The notes below the pieces were generated by a model. The model worked only from the letters and a program-made list of their open reading frames with translations. It had not been told where the DNA came from and made no database searches. This document shows positions 38,498 to 50,615 of a stretch of DNA of 64,000 nt, in pieces. The number at the start of each line of letters is the position of its first letter. Position 1 is the first letter of the stretch. The stretch is from Cavia porcellus. Its lineage: Eukaryota > Chordata > Mammalia > Rodentia > Caviidae. A program made the translations under genes and the position numbers. The DNA lies in NCBI RefSeq assembly GCF_034190915.1, contig NW_026947484.1:77881982-77945981 (forward strand), in the 5' to 3' direction.

Positions 38498-39161
38498 GAG
38501 AGGGAAGAGATTCAGCCAGCACACTGCTCGCGAGCAAGGTAAATATAACTTACAACTCCTTTCTCCTCTCTCCCCTCCCTCCGGCCTCGGCGCTGCAGCC
38601 GCGGCGCGAACCCCTCCGGCATCGCGCCGCCCTCGCGGGGGATTATTCATTATTATCCTAATTATTATTTATTGTGCATGCACGGAGACCAAAACAAACA
38701 GGCGGGCCAACAGCAGCAGCAACAACAACCACAACCTCCGCCACCACAACAAAGCCCGCCTCCTCCCCGCCTGCCTCAGGTGGAAGGCTCTACAGACAGC
38801 CGGGGAAGAAACCGCAAAGTTTGCACCGGCCCTCGCAGTTCTAATAATAACAGTAATCATTACTACTTCAAGGGGGGGGGGGGAAGGGGAAAGGAGCCCC
38901 AGAAAACCACAGCCTTGACCCTAGGAAGCAATGGTGCGCTGCCAACTCAAGGCTGCAACACACGCTCCGCCAGGTTGCACCCCTGTCCCCTTAAATAAGC
39001 CGAAGTGGGGAGGGTGGGTGGTTGGAGGGAGAGGAGGGGGAGAACGGCTGGGGGACCCAGGAGGAGAATGGAGACGCGACAGTTCATCCCGAGCCGTCCT
39101 CCGGAAGAGTTGGAAGGAAAACGGGAAAGCAGGGCGAGGAGCCCGGGCAGGCGGCCGGGCG

Positions 39162-39300
39162 CCAATGAACGCGGCTGCCACCCATTTCCCGGGGACCTGT
39201 TTAAAGGGCTGGGCTGCGGAGACGCGAGCAGATCGTCGCGGGAGAGTCGGAGCCGAGCCGGCGCGCCGAGGAGGAGGCGGCGGTCACTGTCTCCGGGCCG
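39162..39300 (+). promoter_or_regulatory. Candidate alternative promoter and first exon (CCAAT, TTTAAA, donor)
   Basis: A CCAAT box (39,162-39,166) is followed 34 bp later by TTTAAA (39,200-39,205). A transcript beginning about 25-30 bp further on would reach CCG followed by GTGCGT, a plausible splice donor at 39,301. The order and spacing are those of a focused promoter, which the main exon 1 lacks. Splicing to exon 2 would leave the BRM protein unchanged. This is inference from motifs only. Confidence 0.3.
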
Positions 39301-40685
39301 GTGCGTGTAGGATCGGAGGTGTCACCTCCACTCTTCGCGTTTCCTCGGGCAGGCAGGGGGACGCGGACTGCTAGGCAGGCCTTTGGAGAAAGGGTCTGCC
39401 CGGGAGCTGCGTCCCGGGCGCTGCGGACGTCTGTGTCTCTGATAACTGGTGACAGCGCGGGTATTGAAGTTCGGGGTGTCCGGCCCGGGCCGCAGCAGTG
39501 GGCAGCGAGCGGGAGGAGGCCCCAGAGAAGGAGGTCGGAGGTGTCTGCCTGGCTCCGTTACCTTGCCCTCCCCCTCCCGGGGTTTGTTTTCTTTTGATTC
39601 GAGTCTTCCCCTGCTAGTGCCGCGGGAGCTGCGGCCTTGGGGCGCCTGCCATCGTCTAGGTGGCTAGGGGCGCGCTGGGACCCAGGAGAGCCACAGCCGC
39701 TGCGGACCAGGGAGGCCATGATCCGGATAATCCTCTCTGCCTGACTGTCACAAACAGGACCCGCGCGCACCCGGGCAGCGGCTGTGGCGTTCGCCCGGGA
39801 AGGGGAAGGGCTGCGGTGGGGAGGGAATGGGGGTTAGCAAGGGCGGGAGGCGGGGAGAGCGAGGGGGAGCCTCCTCCCAACGATGACACGCTCCCCTTCC
39901 TTCTCTCTCCTAGCTTTCGAGTTTGCTTTATTCCCATCCCAACCCGGTTTACCTCTTCCTCTGCTCTCCCCCTCTATCCTTCCACCTTCCCATCTGTTTG
40001 CGTTACAAAACATGGCCATGCCATCTGCAAAGGTGTCGCGATGCACTTCCACAAATAACCGGTCCAGCGCGCCAGCACCTCGGCGCCCTCCGGCCACTGG
40101 GTGCACGCCGAGCACTGTGCCACGGGGGTACCACAGGGGTGCCCCAGACCTCGCAGCCTGGATGCAGTTTCACGGCTCGGGGCGGGGTGCAGCAGCGCGG
40201 ACTCCAGGGGACACCCGCGCCCTGGCCCCGGCACTCGGGCCGGTTTCCGGTACACCCGGGGAAATTGCCTCCTGCCAGGGTCTGCGCGCTTTCCCCCGCC
40301 TCCGCCGCCTGGATTGCATTATTATTTTTATCCGGGTTGCCGTTTGCTGCGGATGGTGGTGAGCCCTGGACTGCTTGGGGGCGGGTGTGTGTGGAGGGAA
40401 GTTGGACGTGGGTCAGGCAGAAAAAAAAAAAGTTTGGCAGGGTAGCTAAGTAGGGTGGAGGGGTGGGAGCGGGCGGCGAGCTCCCGCGGCTTGCGTCCCT
40501 GCGCCCTCGGGGCGGGCGCGAGGGTGTCTGCGCGTGAGTGTGTTTGCTGTGTGCGCCGGGACCAGTGTGTCGCGAGCAGCGCGCTGGCAGCGGCTCTAGC
40601 CCGCGCCCTTCCGCGGAGCCCGGGGAGGACACTGCCAGTTTCGGTGGCGAAGGCTGGTGGGGGTGGCGTGTGCGTGTGGTTGTGA

Positions 40686-40708
40686 GTGTGTGTGTGTGTG
40701 TGTGTGTG
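40686..40708. repeat. (GT)n microsatellite in the CpG island
   Basis: About 11 GT units just before the candidate alternative exon. Confidence 0.95.
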
Positions 40709-40734
40709 CTCGCGCGAGCGACTGAGAATCAGGA

Positions 40735-40925
40735 AGTCACAGCGGCGGAGCGCACACAGACATGTTTGATCGCCGTGACATGACGCGCGCGAGGGAGGAA
40801 GCGGCGGCGGCGGCGGGGGCCGGGCCGCGGGCTCGGACGCTGGCCTAGGTTGCGGCGTGGAGACCCTTTCCCAGCCGAGCCGGGGCCCCATCGGGCCCGA
40901 GCCCCTTTTTGTCCGCGTCCCCCAG
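40735..40925 (+). other. Candidate alternative untranslated first exon of SMARCA2
   Basis: The segment begins near an ETS-like CAGGAAGT element, runs through a GCGGCGGCGGCGG stretch, and ends at CCCCCAG followed by GTAAGG, close to an ideal splice donor at 40,926. A transcript starting here could splice to the acceptor at 52,212. Alternative 5' exons are known for SMARCA2 transcripts in other mammals, but I cannot match this one by sequence. The left boundary is a guess and the donor is the firm part. Confidence 0.4.
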
Positions 40926-43159
40926 GTAAGGAGCCTGCGCCGCTGCCTCCCGCTGTGCGCGGAGCCTTCTAGCTCTTTCCCTGCCTCCAGTCTCCGGCTC
41001 GCCTTTCCTGCAAAGTCAGGCAGGCGGGGGAAGCGGGCTCCTTGTCCTCCGATCGATTGCGTGGAAAACTTTCCAGCAGGAGGCACCGTGAGAGGGGAGA
41101 AGGCCTTGTTGGGCTGCTGTCGCTTGTCAGTTCTTTCTTCTCCAGGTCCAGAGAGTGTGAGTCTTGGCGTCCTGCGGTTTTTGCACATTCAAACTTCGGG
41201 CCTAAACGTGCCTCCAACTCTCGCAGGATTTACTCCGGCAAGAAAATAAATATTCCAAGTCGTCCATTCGGTCTTGTTAGGCATTTGGATTTTTATGGGA
41301 AGGCGGAGGGCTGGGAGTCAGAGGAGTGGGGGGTATTGTGCAGAATCCATTCCTTATTCAATGTCTGCACCCGGTGTTATGTAATTTTAGTAGCACATGG
41401 GTGAAAAGCCCACACCGGGCTTCTCCCTTCTTTGTTTATATAACTTTTAGGAGAGTTTTGTTAGGTTGCCTCCGCTTCCTCCATCCTTCTTCACCTGTTA
41501 GAGGTTGGTGCTTTAAAGAAACAAAGCGACCCGGGTTAGTAATGTTTTGGAGAGATGTCATCATTGTCTCCTTTTTGGTCATTATGTACGCATGTTCTCC
41601 TTTGTATGTGTAATGTTGGAACATAAGGAAGACATTAAGGACACACATTTGTTTATTGCATTGAGTGGCTATTTTTAACCTCTCTGCCTTACTGATGGCA
41701 GAGTTAAATTTCAAACTTTCATCTTACAGGATATTTCTGAATTTACACCTGGTCGTATGCCTTGTTTGCATGAAGAGAATGCGTCTACGAACAGTGAGGT
41801 TTCTTAGCAGTTGGGTAGCAAAAAATTCCTGTTCATCTCCCTAGGTCCACACCATTGAGAACTATACTAAAATAAGAACCATGCCCTATGGTATCTGTGC
41901 ATAAAAATGAACATTCAGATGTATTCAGGAATATCCGCTAGTCATTGGTGGGGAGCTATTCGCTGAAGTTTGTTGGCCACACTGGGTTTAAGAGTTCAGG
42001 GTACTTACTTCTAGCACCCTGGTGAAGCACTAAAAGGTGCGGCAGGTTTGAATCCTCCTGGGACCATTGTTATGCAAATCAGGGCATGCTCTCTTTTAAG
42101 AATTTAATTGCCCTTTCATTTTCCTGGAGTTACTTTCCTTTAACAATCCTTTCTTTTAATTTAGATGTTTACTAGGTATTAGAAAAAGGGGACACCTGTT
42201 TGGTCACAGAGTATTTATTAACAACAACAACAAAAAATCCTGTGTAGATGAGAGGTCCCTCTACCTTGCCCAGGGCATGAAAGAGAGATGTCATGTTGGT
42301 AAAGAACATTTTAAAATAAATTAGGGATTTGGGTTATCAGACCCCTTGAGGGTGAGGTGAGGGAGGGCTTCTTTCAACACAGCCTTTCTCCTATGAGTTC
42401 TATCAGTTACATCTCAACACTGCGCTAGCTACACTGTGGGGTTTCACAGAAAATATTCACCACAAGAGCATGTTCAAAGCAGCCTTAGATCTTTTCTTTT
42501 GTTCGTTTTTAAAGTGGTTTTGAGCATTTCTCATCAAGTTTCTTGAAAAGTGCTTTGACCAACACCTGAGGCTTAAATTGGCCAAAAAAAAAAAAGTTAA
42601 AAAAAAGTGTGCTTCTGCTTTTATTATATTGTTAATGCTTGAATTCTGTTTCAAGTGTTCCTGACAGAATATAAGTAGAAGGTAGCCCTTTGGCAGATAA
42701 TTATTTAAAATTGTTTTACTTTGATTAAGCTTAAGTCATTCCACAAACTGGTATAAAAGCACATCTTACTCTTTTCTAGAAGGTAATTGTAGTATACCTG
42801 ATAATATTGTAATATTTTAGCATTTTGCTTTCAAGGCTTACTGTGTATTGGATCAAGATCATAAACCGACAACTTTCATAAATTATAAAAGTAGTGCTGT
42901 CCTCTGGTGTTTTCTTGTTTGGTTTTTTTTCCCCCCCTCTCTTTTTGAAGCCTTCCTTTGTAAACAAGGCCTTTGTGAAATTCTCTTAGGTCAGCAGGTT
43001 TTTGATACTCCAGAGAAATAATAAATCACTATTTATAACATCTTGATTTGCTGCCATGTGGACACTGACTTATCACAATATCATGCAAAGGACTGTTCTG
43101 CAGTTCTTGCAAGATGAGGCAGAGTTACTAAGACCTGATTTAACCACCGGAAGTTTTGA

Positions 43160-43312
43160 TTTTTTTTTTTTTTTTGATACAGGATTTTACCATGCAGTTC
43201 AGGGAGGCTTTGAACTCACTTTGCAGCCCACACTACCCTCAAACTCACAATGATCCTCCCGCCTCAGCCTTCTGAATGCTGAGATTACAGGCATGCACCA
43301 CCATGCCCAGCA
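43160..43312 (-). mobile_element. B1 SINE in intron 1 with target-site duplication
   Basis: A reversed B1 with poly(T). GAAGTTTT occurs on both sides (43,150 and 43,313), the likely target-site duplication. Confidence 0.85.
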
Positions 43313-43798
43313 GAAGTTTTCATTCTTACTGTGTCTGGCAAAGATGATTTCAAGGGAAGATACAAACAGTTGCTTAATATGAGTGCTCTTAGAAAATTCT
43401 ATATATGAGTCACATTTCCTTCTGCAGTATTTTCTGGTGAGCAGATGAGGAAATTTTCCTAACATGAAAAGCCACATTTTGGGACTGTTTTGATTTCTTC
43501 CTGTCACTTTTTTTGTCATGTAAGAAAATTAATCTTTAAATTGTTGTATTATGGATACTGTTTTTGGCCAATAGAGAATGTTAGATTTTCTGTCATCTTT
43601 GGAAGAGTTCTTTTTATAGAACTTTAATCTCTACCTGGTTAATAAAGTCATAGTCTGTTCCATAAGTGTTGGGAATAGAAGTACAGATGGTAGTAATTTA
43701 TTTGGTAGAGTATTTATGAAGGCCTGAGATATTTATATTTTTCTATATAGAAAGTGGTGACTTTATTTTTAAAATTATTTTATTTATTATTATTATTT

Positions 43799-43915
43799 TT
43801 GATTGTGGTTTTTTGAGATTATATAGCCCAGGTTGACCTCAAACTTGCAGTAATCCTTCAGCCTCAGTCTCCCAAATCCTGGGATTATAGATGTGCGCTA
43901 CCACATGTGGTGGAA
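43799..43915 (-). mobile_element. B1 SINE in intron 1
   Basis: Reversed B1 motifs: GCCCAGGTTGACCTCAAACT and CCTCAGTCTCCCAAATCCTG, then a degraded left end. Confidence 0.75.
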
Positions 43916-45778
43916 GGCAATGATGACTTTTTACTTAACCATGGAATTCAGGAGTTCAAGACTGTTCTGCTAACAGCCATTGTGAAAGAGCACATTTCTT
44001 TTCTGAAAATATTTATTACTACGTTAAATAGGATCTTATGACATAGACTTGGAAAACTTCATAGCTTTACACTGTTTATTATGATATTGTGGGTCACATT
44101 TATACAGCACTTCTTCAGGATATATTAGGGCTTTTGAGTAATTAAACATACGAAGAAATTTGAATAATTTTATCTTAACAAAATACAATGGAACTAATGA
44201 AATTCAGTAGTTAAATGCCTGGGTCTTCGTGCAGTATAATGAAAAAATACGAATGTTTAAATTTGAAAAGATTACAGTAAGTGATACGATGCCTCAAGAC
44301 ACTCTCCCTCACTTAGTCACACTCATCCCATTGTTGGTGACCTGTCTTTCACTGTAATAAGCTTTTTAAAAATTCAAACATTTACTGTAGCTTTTGAGCA
44401 GCCCTGTGCACCTCACCTGCATGATATAGATAAGAAATGCAAGATTTTTCATTTCTGGCAGAAGTGTTACCCTCTTGGACTACATTTCTAACTGGTTGTT
44501 ATGCAATGGAAACCTGTTGGGAACTGGGATATTTTATGAGATGTACATTTGGACAGTTATTCTAGGTGAATTAGCATCAATGTAAGCATCACTTATATCA
44601 ATATTTTTACCAATATCTGATCTACATCCCTAAATTTTCACAAGCACTAATGTTTTGCAAACTTTTTGAAACTGACCTAAGTTTAAACCCAGGCGGACTT
44701 GTTTATCAATTGAGATATGGAATTACAGAAGTTAAAATAAAATAAAATGTGAAAACCATTAAATATAATTATGATCCCCCAACCTGAATGCAGATTTTTT
44801 GAGTTAAGATTACTATGCCTAGATTTTTTTTAAGTAAAGTGTTGACTTTATCAGTTTTCATTTGCATTGCATTTTTCTTACTTAGGAAAATTGTACATTG
44901 CTTTACCTATTTGAGGCGGGGTGGTCCAGTTTTTGCCATCCCACTGGGAAATGAGTCATCAACTGTGGGAATTGAATGTCTGAGGAAAGCTCTGTCCCAT
45001 CTACCCCTGTGCTTTGTAAAACTGGGCATGTAATAGTTTTTCAAATACTTGCAACTATTTTGTGGTTTGCTGTTATGCTGTCCTGAAATACCATCAAGCG
45101 AAGTCCAACATTCTATACCAGTCAATTATCTAATTGAGAATTTAGGTGTTTTACAGAATGTACCTTAATGTTTCAACATATGAGTAGCAAATGTAAACCG
45201 CCTAGGGCATGGGATATAGTGTGATAAGTTCTCATAGGTGGGGTGGAGTTGCAGGAAGAGAGCAGGGTTGGGGGTTAGTGGGTGCTGATCATCCTGGATC
45301 AGAAGAAAGCCCTGAGATCACAGTGACCAAGCCTAAACAAACTATGAGAAGACCCTCGAGGCTATTTTAACTGGGCTGCCTGGGGCAAGGGGTCCCAGCT
45401 GGGGAGAGTTTTCAGATGAAGTCAGAGATTGTAGAGAGACTTGACTTCCAGAGTAAACCACGAATATTTTATCCAATATATATTGGAACCTTGTCTCTCA
45501 GAAGTTATGAGCCAAGGGGATTCATGAACAAAGGAATATTTTAGATTAATCTGGTAGATTGTGGGTTTAAGTCTGGGCTGGACATTGAAACTGTTTGAGG
45601 GACCCTGGCAAGAATGCACATTTCTATACAATAACTCAAAAGGCATCTTCATATCTCTCTTTTTTTTTTTTTTGATTACTTCAAAATTGAGGTTGTAGCT
45701 GACTTCTATGATGTCTATCTTGTCGTAAGGACCTTGAAACCTGAAGACATTAAGCAGACCTCTTATTGGCAATTCAAT

Positions 45779-45858
45779 TTTTTTTTGGTACTGGGAATCA
45801 AACTCAGGACCTTGCACCTGCCAGGCAGGAATAGTGCCACACGTATCTCTGGCCCTCA
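45779..45858 (-). mobile_element. ID-type SINE in intron 1
   Basis: T-rich start, GGTACTGGGAATCAAACTCA and CTTGCACCTGCCAGGCAGG: a reversed tRNA-like SINE directly beside the composite element. Confidence 0.7.
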
Positions 45859-45875
45859 TAAATGGTTATTATCCT

Positions 45876-46076
45876 TTTTTTCCCCAAAAAACTGGGGATT
45901 GAATCCAGGGCCTTTACACTGAGCTACATGCCCAGCTTTTTAAAAAAAAATAATTTTTTGAGACAGGGTGTCACTAAATTGCTAAATTGCCCAAGCTGGG
46001 CTCAGATTTGTAATCCTCCTGCCTTAACCTCCCACAGTGCTGGGATTACTGGTGTTGTCCTCACACCTCACCGTAC
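45876..46076 (-). mobile_element. ID-B1 composite SINE in intron 1
   Basis: The + strand has an ID-type part (GGGGATTGAATCCAGGGCC, GAGCTACATGCCCAGC) joined to a B1-like part (GAGACAGGGTGTCACTAAAT, CACAGTGCTGGGATTACTGG). The joined order resembles rodent B1-dID elements. Confidence 0.7.
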
Positions 46077-47492
46077 TGTCCATTCTAATTGCCGTGGATT
46101 TGTTGAATTTTTATTGCTATGAATGTCAGGGCAAGTTGTCATATTAAAAATTATCCCCTTGTATGTAATCTCAGTTTATTCAGCATAGGGTAGTTGAGTT
46201 TTTCTAAGTAAAATTGTGTTAGCGCAGTCAGAAGATTTTAAAATAGGCATTTCAGATCTATGTGTTTAATGTACAAATAAAACTATCTTTAAACAAAAGA
46301 AAAAGAATTTGCTATCATTGATGCTTAAGAGTTTCCCAGGAAAAGCAGGCATACCCATAAATACACACAAGTGATTACACTTCAGGGAGTCCTAGTTTGA
46401 AACTAACTTTTGATGGCTTGGCTTGTTGACTTTTGTGATGACCAGCTGCCTAGCACTTTGGGTCACCTGAAGTTTAGACGTGCTCGTTACCTGTGATTGC
46501 CTTCATTAGTTGTCCGTGGTCTTGAGTCCCAGGCTAGAGAAGTGCTTGACTGAAGTGCTTTTTGTTGAGGGCCAGTAGCACTTTGGGATTTCTGGTAAAC
46601 ACCCTTTTTACAACAATTTTCCTCTGTGGGAATGTTGTGCTATCTCACTGGGAAGGCCGCTGGATTGCATCGCAGATAGGTTCCTGCAAGATGGCAGGCC
46701 TGGTATCTGTGGGCTGATAATGTTCCGAGCCAGGAGCCTGTGCAGGCAGTGCCTAGGGCTCATAGGGGACTAATTAGCACTGCAGACTTTGTTGTTATCT
46801 TCTGTTGTGCACAGAGCTTCCTCCAAGCCTGTGCCAGGTCCAATTCTGGGCAAGGCCATCCCAAGGCAGTTTATTTAAAGGAAGAGCAGCAATTCACACT
46901 TGTTTCCATGATTGAAAGATGAAGGAGTGTCCACAAAAGCCCAATGAACAGAGCAAAGTTTTAGTCCAGCAACTTTTAAAAACATATTTTACTTTGAAAT
47001 GAATGGCAAACTGACATGAATAACCATGAGAATGTGTTTTCAATGCTTTTCTGAGGTTTTGCTGGAGCATCTCAGAATGTTAGCTATAACACCAGCGCAG
47101 TTTTTATCCAGGGCACAAATCATATTGTGTACTGTTTAAAATTGCACGTCGCAACCAAGAAGCAGTGTGGGCCTTGGTAATGTTTCACCACTTCTGCAGA
47201 CAACCTTGGCCTTCAAACAAGAATCTCCGCGTAGATTTATTTCCTTTATCTTCACTGCTGTGTTCCTCACCCCACTGCCTGCTCCCCCATTAGGAATAAA
47301 AGTGCTGTGTTCCAGTTCTAGTGATGTTGCTACTTCTTGTGGGGAAATTATCAATTCATTCATAGAGAAAGCTAAGCAGAAAACAAGAAACAGCTCTTTA
47401 AGACAGAGGAGATGTTCAGTATTGGCAAACAGACATAAAAGGAGATCTTATCTTCACTGTCTCTGGAGCCTTATCATTATCCCATAGCAGCC

Positions 47493-47518
47493 AAAAAAAA
47501 AAAAAAAAAAAAAAAAAA
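47493..47518. repeat. 26-base A run in intron 1
   Basis: A pure A run without a recognisable SINE before it. Confidence 0.95.
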
Positions 47519-47816
47519 CTTTAAAGACAGTTATTCTCAGGGATTCTTTCTGATTCTTCTTTCTGATACTCCACCTTTAACCTGGCCCTCAAAGTTTTTC
47601 TGTAAAACAAGAATGGAGAAAGATATGCTGGAGATCTAAATGTTTCTCCTGCCTCCTCTGAACCTTTGTGACATGCAATTTAAAAGGTATTATCAAGACT
47701 AGGGAACGTTGCCAAGCTCTTGCCTTCTAGAAAGTTTTACCTTCTTTAACTCGCAGGCCTAACTGAAGTCCCCCCCATCCCTCCCTTGGGCTTCCTGAGT
47801 CTTTGTTTCTCTATTG

Positions 47817-47830
47817 CCCCCCCCCCCCCC
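47817..47830. repeat. 14-base C run in intron 1
   Basis: An uninterrupted C homopolymer, prone to length change. Confidence 0.95.
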
Positions 47831-50293
47831 GCAAAGCTGCAAACAGTCCTCCCCTTCACCATGTGGACTTTCATACTGCATCCCTGTTTGTCTTGGAAGA
47901 GCTTCCACTTTCCTCCTCTTGTCATATATGCGTAAGTCTTGTTTCCCAATCAGATTTCAGAGTTCTGCCAGAAGCATTCTTGTCATTTTTATGTGTCCAA
48001 CATGCCTTGGGCCTGGTGGGTGCTTAGTCAAGTTAGGAATAAATAAGTAAAACTGATCCTTTGGGTGTTTGATTCCAGGCATCACCGACCCCTTTGTTTT
48101 GCGATATGGTCTTCCTCCCATATATTTTCTAGGGTTTCCTTGTTCTTCTGTGCCCTTTAATAAATTAGTATTTTGTCACAGCCAAATTCTAATCTTTACC
48201 AAATACCTCTTTCATGGTTCCTCTCTTTGTCTCTTTGTCTTCCCCTTTCTCCTCCTGCACATTGCTCTGGCCATGTGACAGCTCTCCATCCTTCTTGATA
48301 GCCTGGTAGGCAGTGTTGGGTTGCATGTCAAATGATAAGAAGTTCTTTTTAAGGTTTTACCCTTGTTACGGGTAGGACTTTGGGTGAGCTAACCTGCCCC
48401 TCCCTGCCTTATTACCCTTGTCTTCCAGTAGGAATGTGACAAAATATCCCTTCAATTCCATCACTGAAATTACTAGGAAGCACAGAGAGGTATTTAACAT
48501 ATATATGGATGGGGATGTTGTGTTTCTATTGATTGCAATTAGACCCTAAGGCATATGTTTTGACTGGGGTAGCTGGAGTGGTGACCCTTAAAATTCTATG
48601 GAATTGAACTTCTTTTTAGTATGCAGATGGCTATGCTGAGCTTTTCAGCCAAGAGAAGGGGAAGATTTTGGGCTGAGGAGAGATGACTATCGTTTGAGTT
48701 GTGGGACGCTCCAGGGCCTTTGATTTCTTAAACTATGTACTGCCTGGTTATAAATGTCAGGAGGGAAAGGAGACAGGGTGTACTGCTGGAAAATTCTTGC
48801 CTAAGAACACAGTAGTCTGGCCTCAGGGGGTCCTGGTGAGAGATAAAGGGAACCCTGGTGTGGGAGAGACCAACAGTGCCTAGTGTGTATGTATGGGAGG
48901 TAGCAGAGTTTCTCCCCCAGGCATCCATTTTTCATGGAGTTAGTCACAGAAGTATGGAACAGGTCATTTGTGATAGTGTAAACTCCCTCTTGCAACACAA
49001 AACAGAAATAGCTTGTGAGTTTTATCAGGTGGACAGACCTGTTGTCACCCAGCAAGGTTAACTCTGCCTTTTCCTCCCTCCCCCTGCTCCAATCTTCCTA
49101 CCCTCACCCTTGCCACCCTATGGCCATTGCCACTTCAGTACTTTGGGAAAGAAAGTGACAAGGACTCCTAGGGGTAGCAGAGGGAGAAGTTGAGTTGACC
49201 AGTACCAGAGTTTAAGCCTTAACCACAGTAACTTAATAATAGCACATACCCCTGCCTGAGGTTTACATCTCTTTGTAATTCATACTCCAGAGTTTCTTGA
49301 AAATGTGGGATAGTTTAATTATATACTTGAATTGTAAAGTTGCCACTAGAAACATAGAGGAAGAATAAGAGGCTAAGACTACGGACCTCATGTTGCAAGG
49401 CCCTCTTTTTGGATACACTTGAGTGATGGTAACCGGGAGAGGGCTCTTGAGCAGCCTTGGTTTGACATGGAGCTCAACCCATGAATTCTGTCACACATAA
49501 AGTTGGATAAAGTCTTTGAGATGCTCAGGGGGAAGCAGCCGTGGGGTCGTGAATACACAGATAAAGGGACCTTGGAATTATTCCCATCCTGAGCCTTGAG
49601 GAAGCCATGGGATCCCAGACAGAGAGTTTTCCTAGGACCCCAGGCTGCTGGCTCTAAGACCAGAATCTAGGTCTCTTGAGAGTTGGTGAGTATGACAGTT
49701 GAGTTGTGCCTGAGTCCAGATCCATGTCATTCATTAGCCATGTGGAATAAGATTAAACAGTACCATTTCTCTGACTTACATATTTGTTGCATCCATGAAT
49801 CTGAAGGTTTTACTCTTATTAGTGTCCTATATACCATGTTTCTATTCAAACATTCCACTTATGTGTCCATAATTTTCCCTTTCCCTTCTAATATGTTTTT
49901 TCCTCTAAGAAATTTTAAAGTTTCATTTGACAGAAAAATAGAGAAGTATTTTATGATGGTACATGAGTATAACATTGTCTAAGATTGCAAAATGAAAGTG
50001 GTAATATGTCAGAAAGGGCCATCGTGGGCTAATTTATACTGTATAAGCTGGAAACCAGGAGAATCAGGCCAACTTCAGCATTGGTATCTTCATTGTTCAA
50101 ACTGGTGGCATATGAACAGAATACCTATTGAAGCCAATTTCCAAATAAACTGTAACAGGAATTAAGCAATTTCCTTTTATTCTCTAAGAAATAAAGGGGC
50201 CTATTAGTTTGCTTATATACATGAAAGAACATTATAAGTTGTAGTACCCCTGAATTGACATCAGCTTCCTAAATTTAAAATGCTGACTGGACG

Positions 50294-50297
<4 letters not shown>

Positions 50298-50339
<42 letters not shown>

Positions 50340-50345
50340 TGCACA
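50298..50345. repeat. (GT)n microsatellite in intron 1
   Basis: About 18 GT units, followed by alternating GCGCGTGCACACGTGCG; potential Z-DNA. Confidence 0.95.
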
Positions 50346-50615
50346 CGTGCGTGTAAAGGCAGTGGAAGGAAAATAGTTATTTCCACTTGCTTTGTTAATC
50401 ACAAAGAATAAATAATAACATTTGGCTCTCTAGGGAATTCAGGGCTGTAACTCATCCTCAGTGCACCCTGTTGTTGTAGAAACCACTACTTCTGGGTTCT
50501 CTTAGGCCCAGCTTGGAGCCCTGTTTTTATAACCATTATATGGTCACCTTTTATAATTTTCCATGTTTAGCCCTAATTTATCAGAATGACCTATTTCTTT
50601 ATTTGTATTTCGTGG

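Larger units (their letters stand above)
38351..38538 (+). other. SMARCA2: SMARCA2 exon 1 (untranslated)
   Basis: This stretch agrees with what I remember of the human SMARCA2 mRNA 5' untranslated sequence, including the blocks GCGTCTTCCGGCGCCC, GTCATCAATGAAGTCATATT and TGACTCAGAGAGGGAAGAG. It ends in GCAAG followed by GTAAAT, a good splice donor at 38,539. The donor is well supported by the sequence. The 5' limit is approximate because no TATA box fixes the start, so transcription probably begins at several positions. The exon contains a short upstream ORF and an AP-1-like TGACTCA site. It should join to the acceptor before 52,212 across an intron of about 13.7 kb, similar to the spacing I recall in human. 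Confidence 0.72.
37800..41300. promoter_or_regulatory. SMARCA2: CpG island and promoter region of SMARCA2
   Basis: Base composition changes sharply from AT-rich flanks to GC-rich DNA with frequent CpG over about 3.5 kb, densest at 38.0-38.4, 39.1-39.5 and 40.0-41.0 kb. Sp1-type GC boxes appear just upstream of exon 1, for example the CGGGCGGGCGGGGAG run near 38,312 and pyrimidine-rich complements near 38,235-38,255. No convincing TATA box precedes exon 1, as is usual for a broadly expressed chromatin regulator. Numerous long open frames on both strands are a by-product of few AT-rich stop codons in GC-rich DNA and are not listed as genes. Confidence 0.85.

Noticed and set aside
40003..40632. 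209-codon minus-strand open frame
   Set aside because: It is the same CpG-island effect, overlapping several frames on both strands with no splice or domain support.
40328..41188. 286-codon minus-strand open frame in the CpG island
   Set aside because: GC-rich DNA has few stop codons; the product is Pro/Arg-rich low complexity, includes a His-Thr run from the GT microsatellite and shows no domain.
42030..42080. Possible tRNA-like B box (GGTTTGAATCC) in intron 1
   Set aside because: No matching acceptor, D or anticodon arms could be folded around it.
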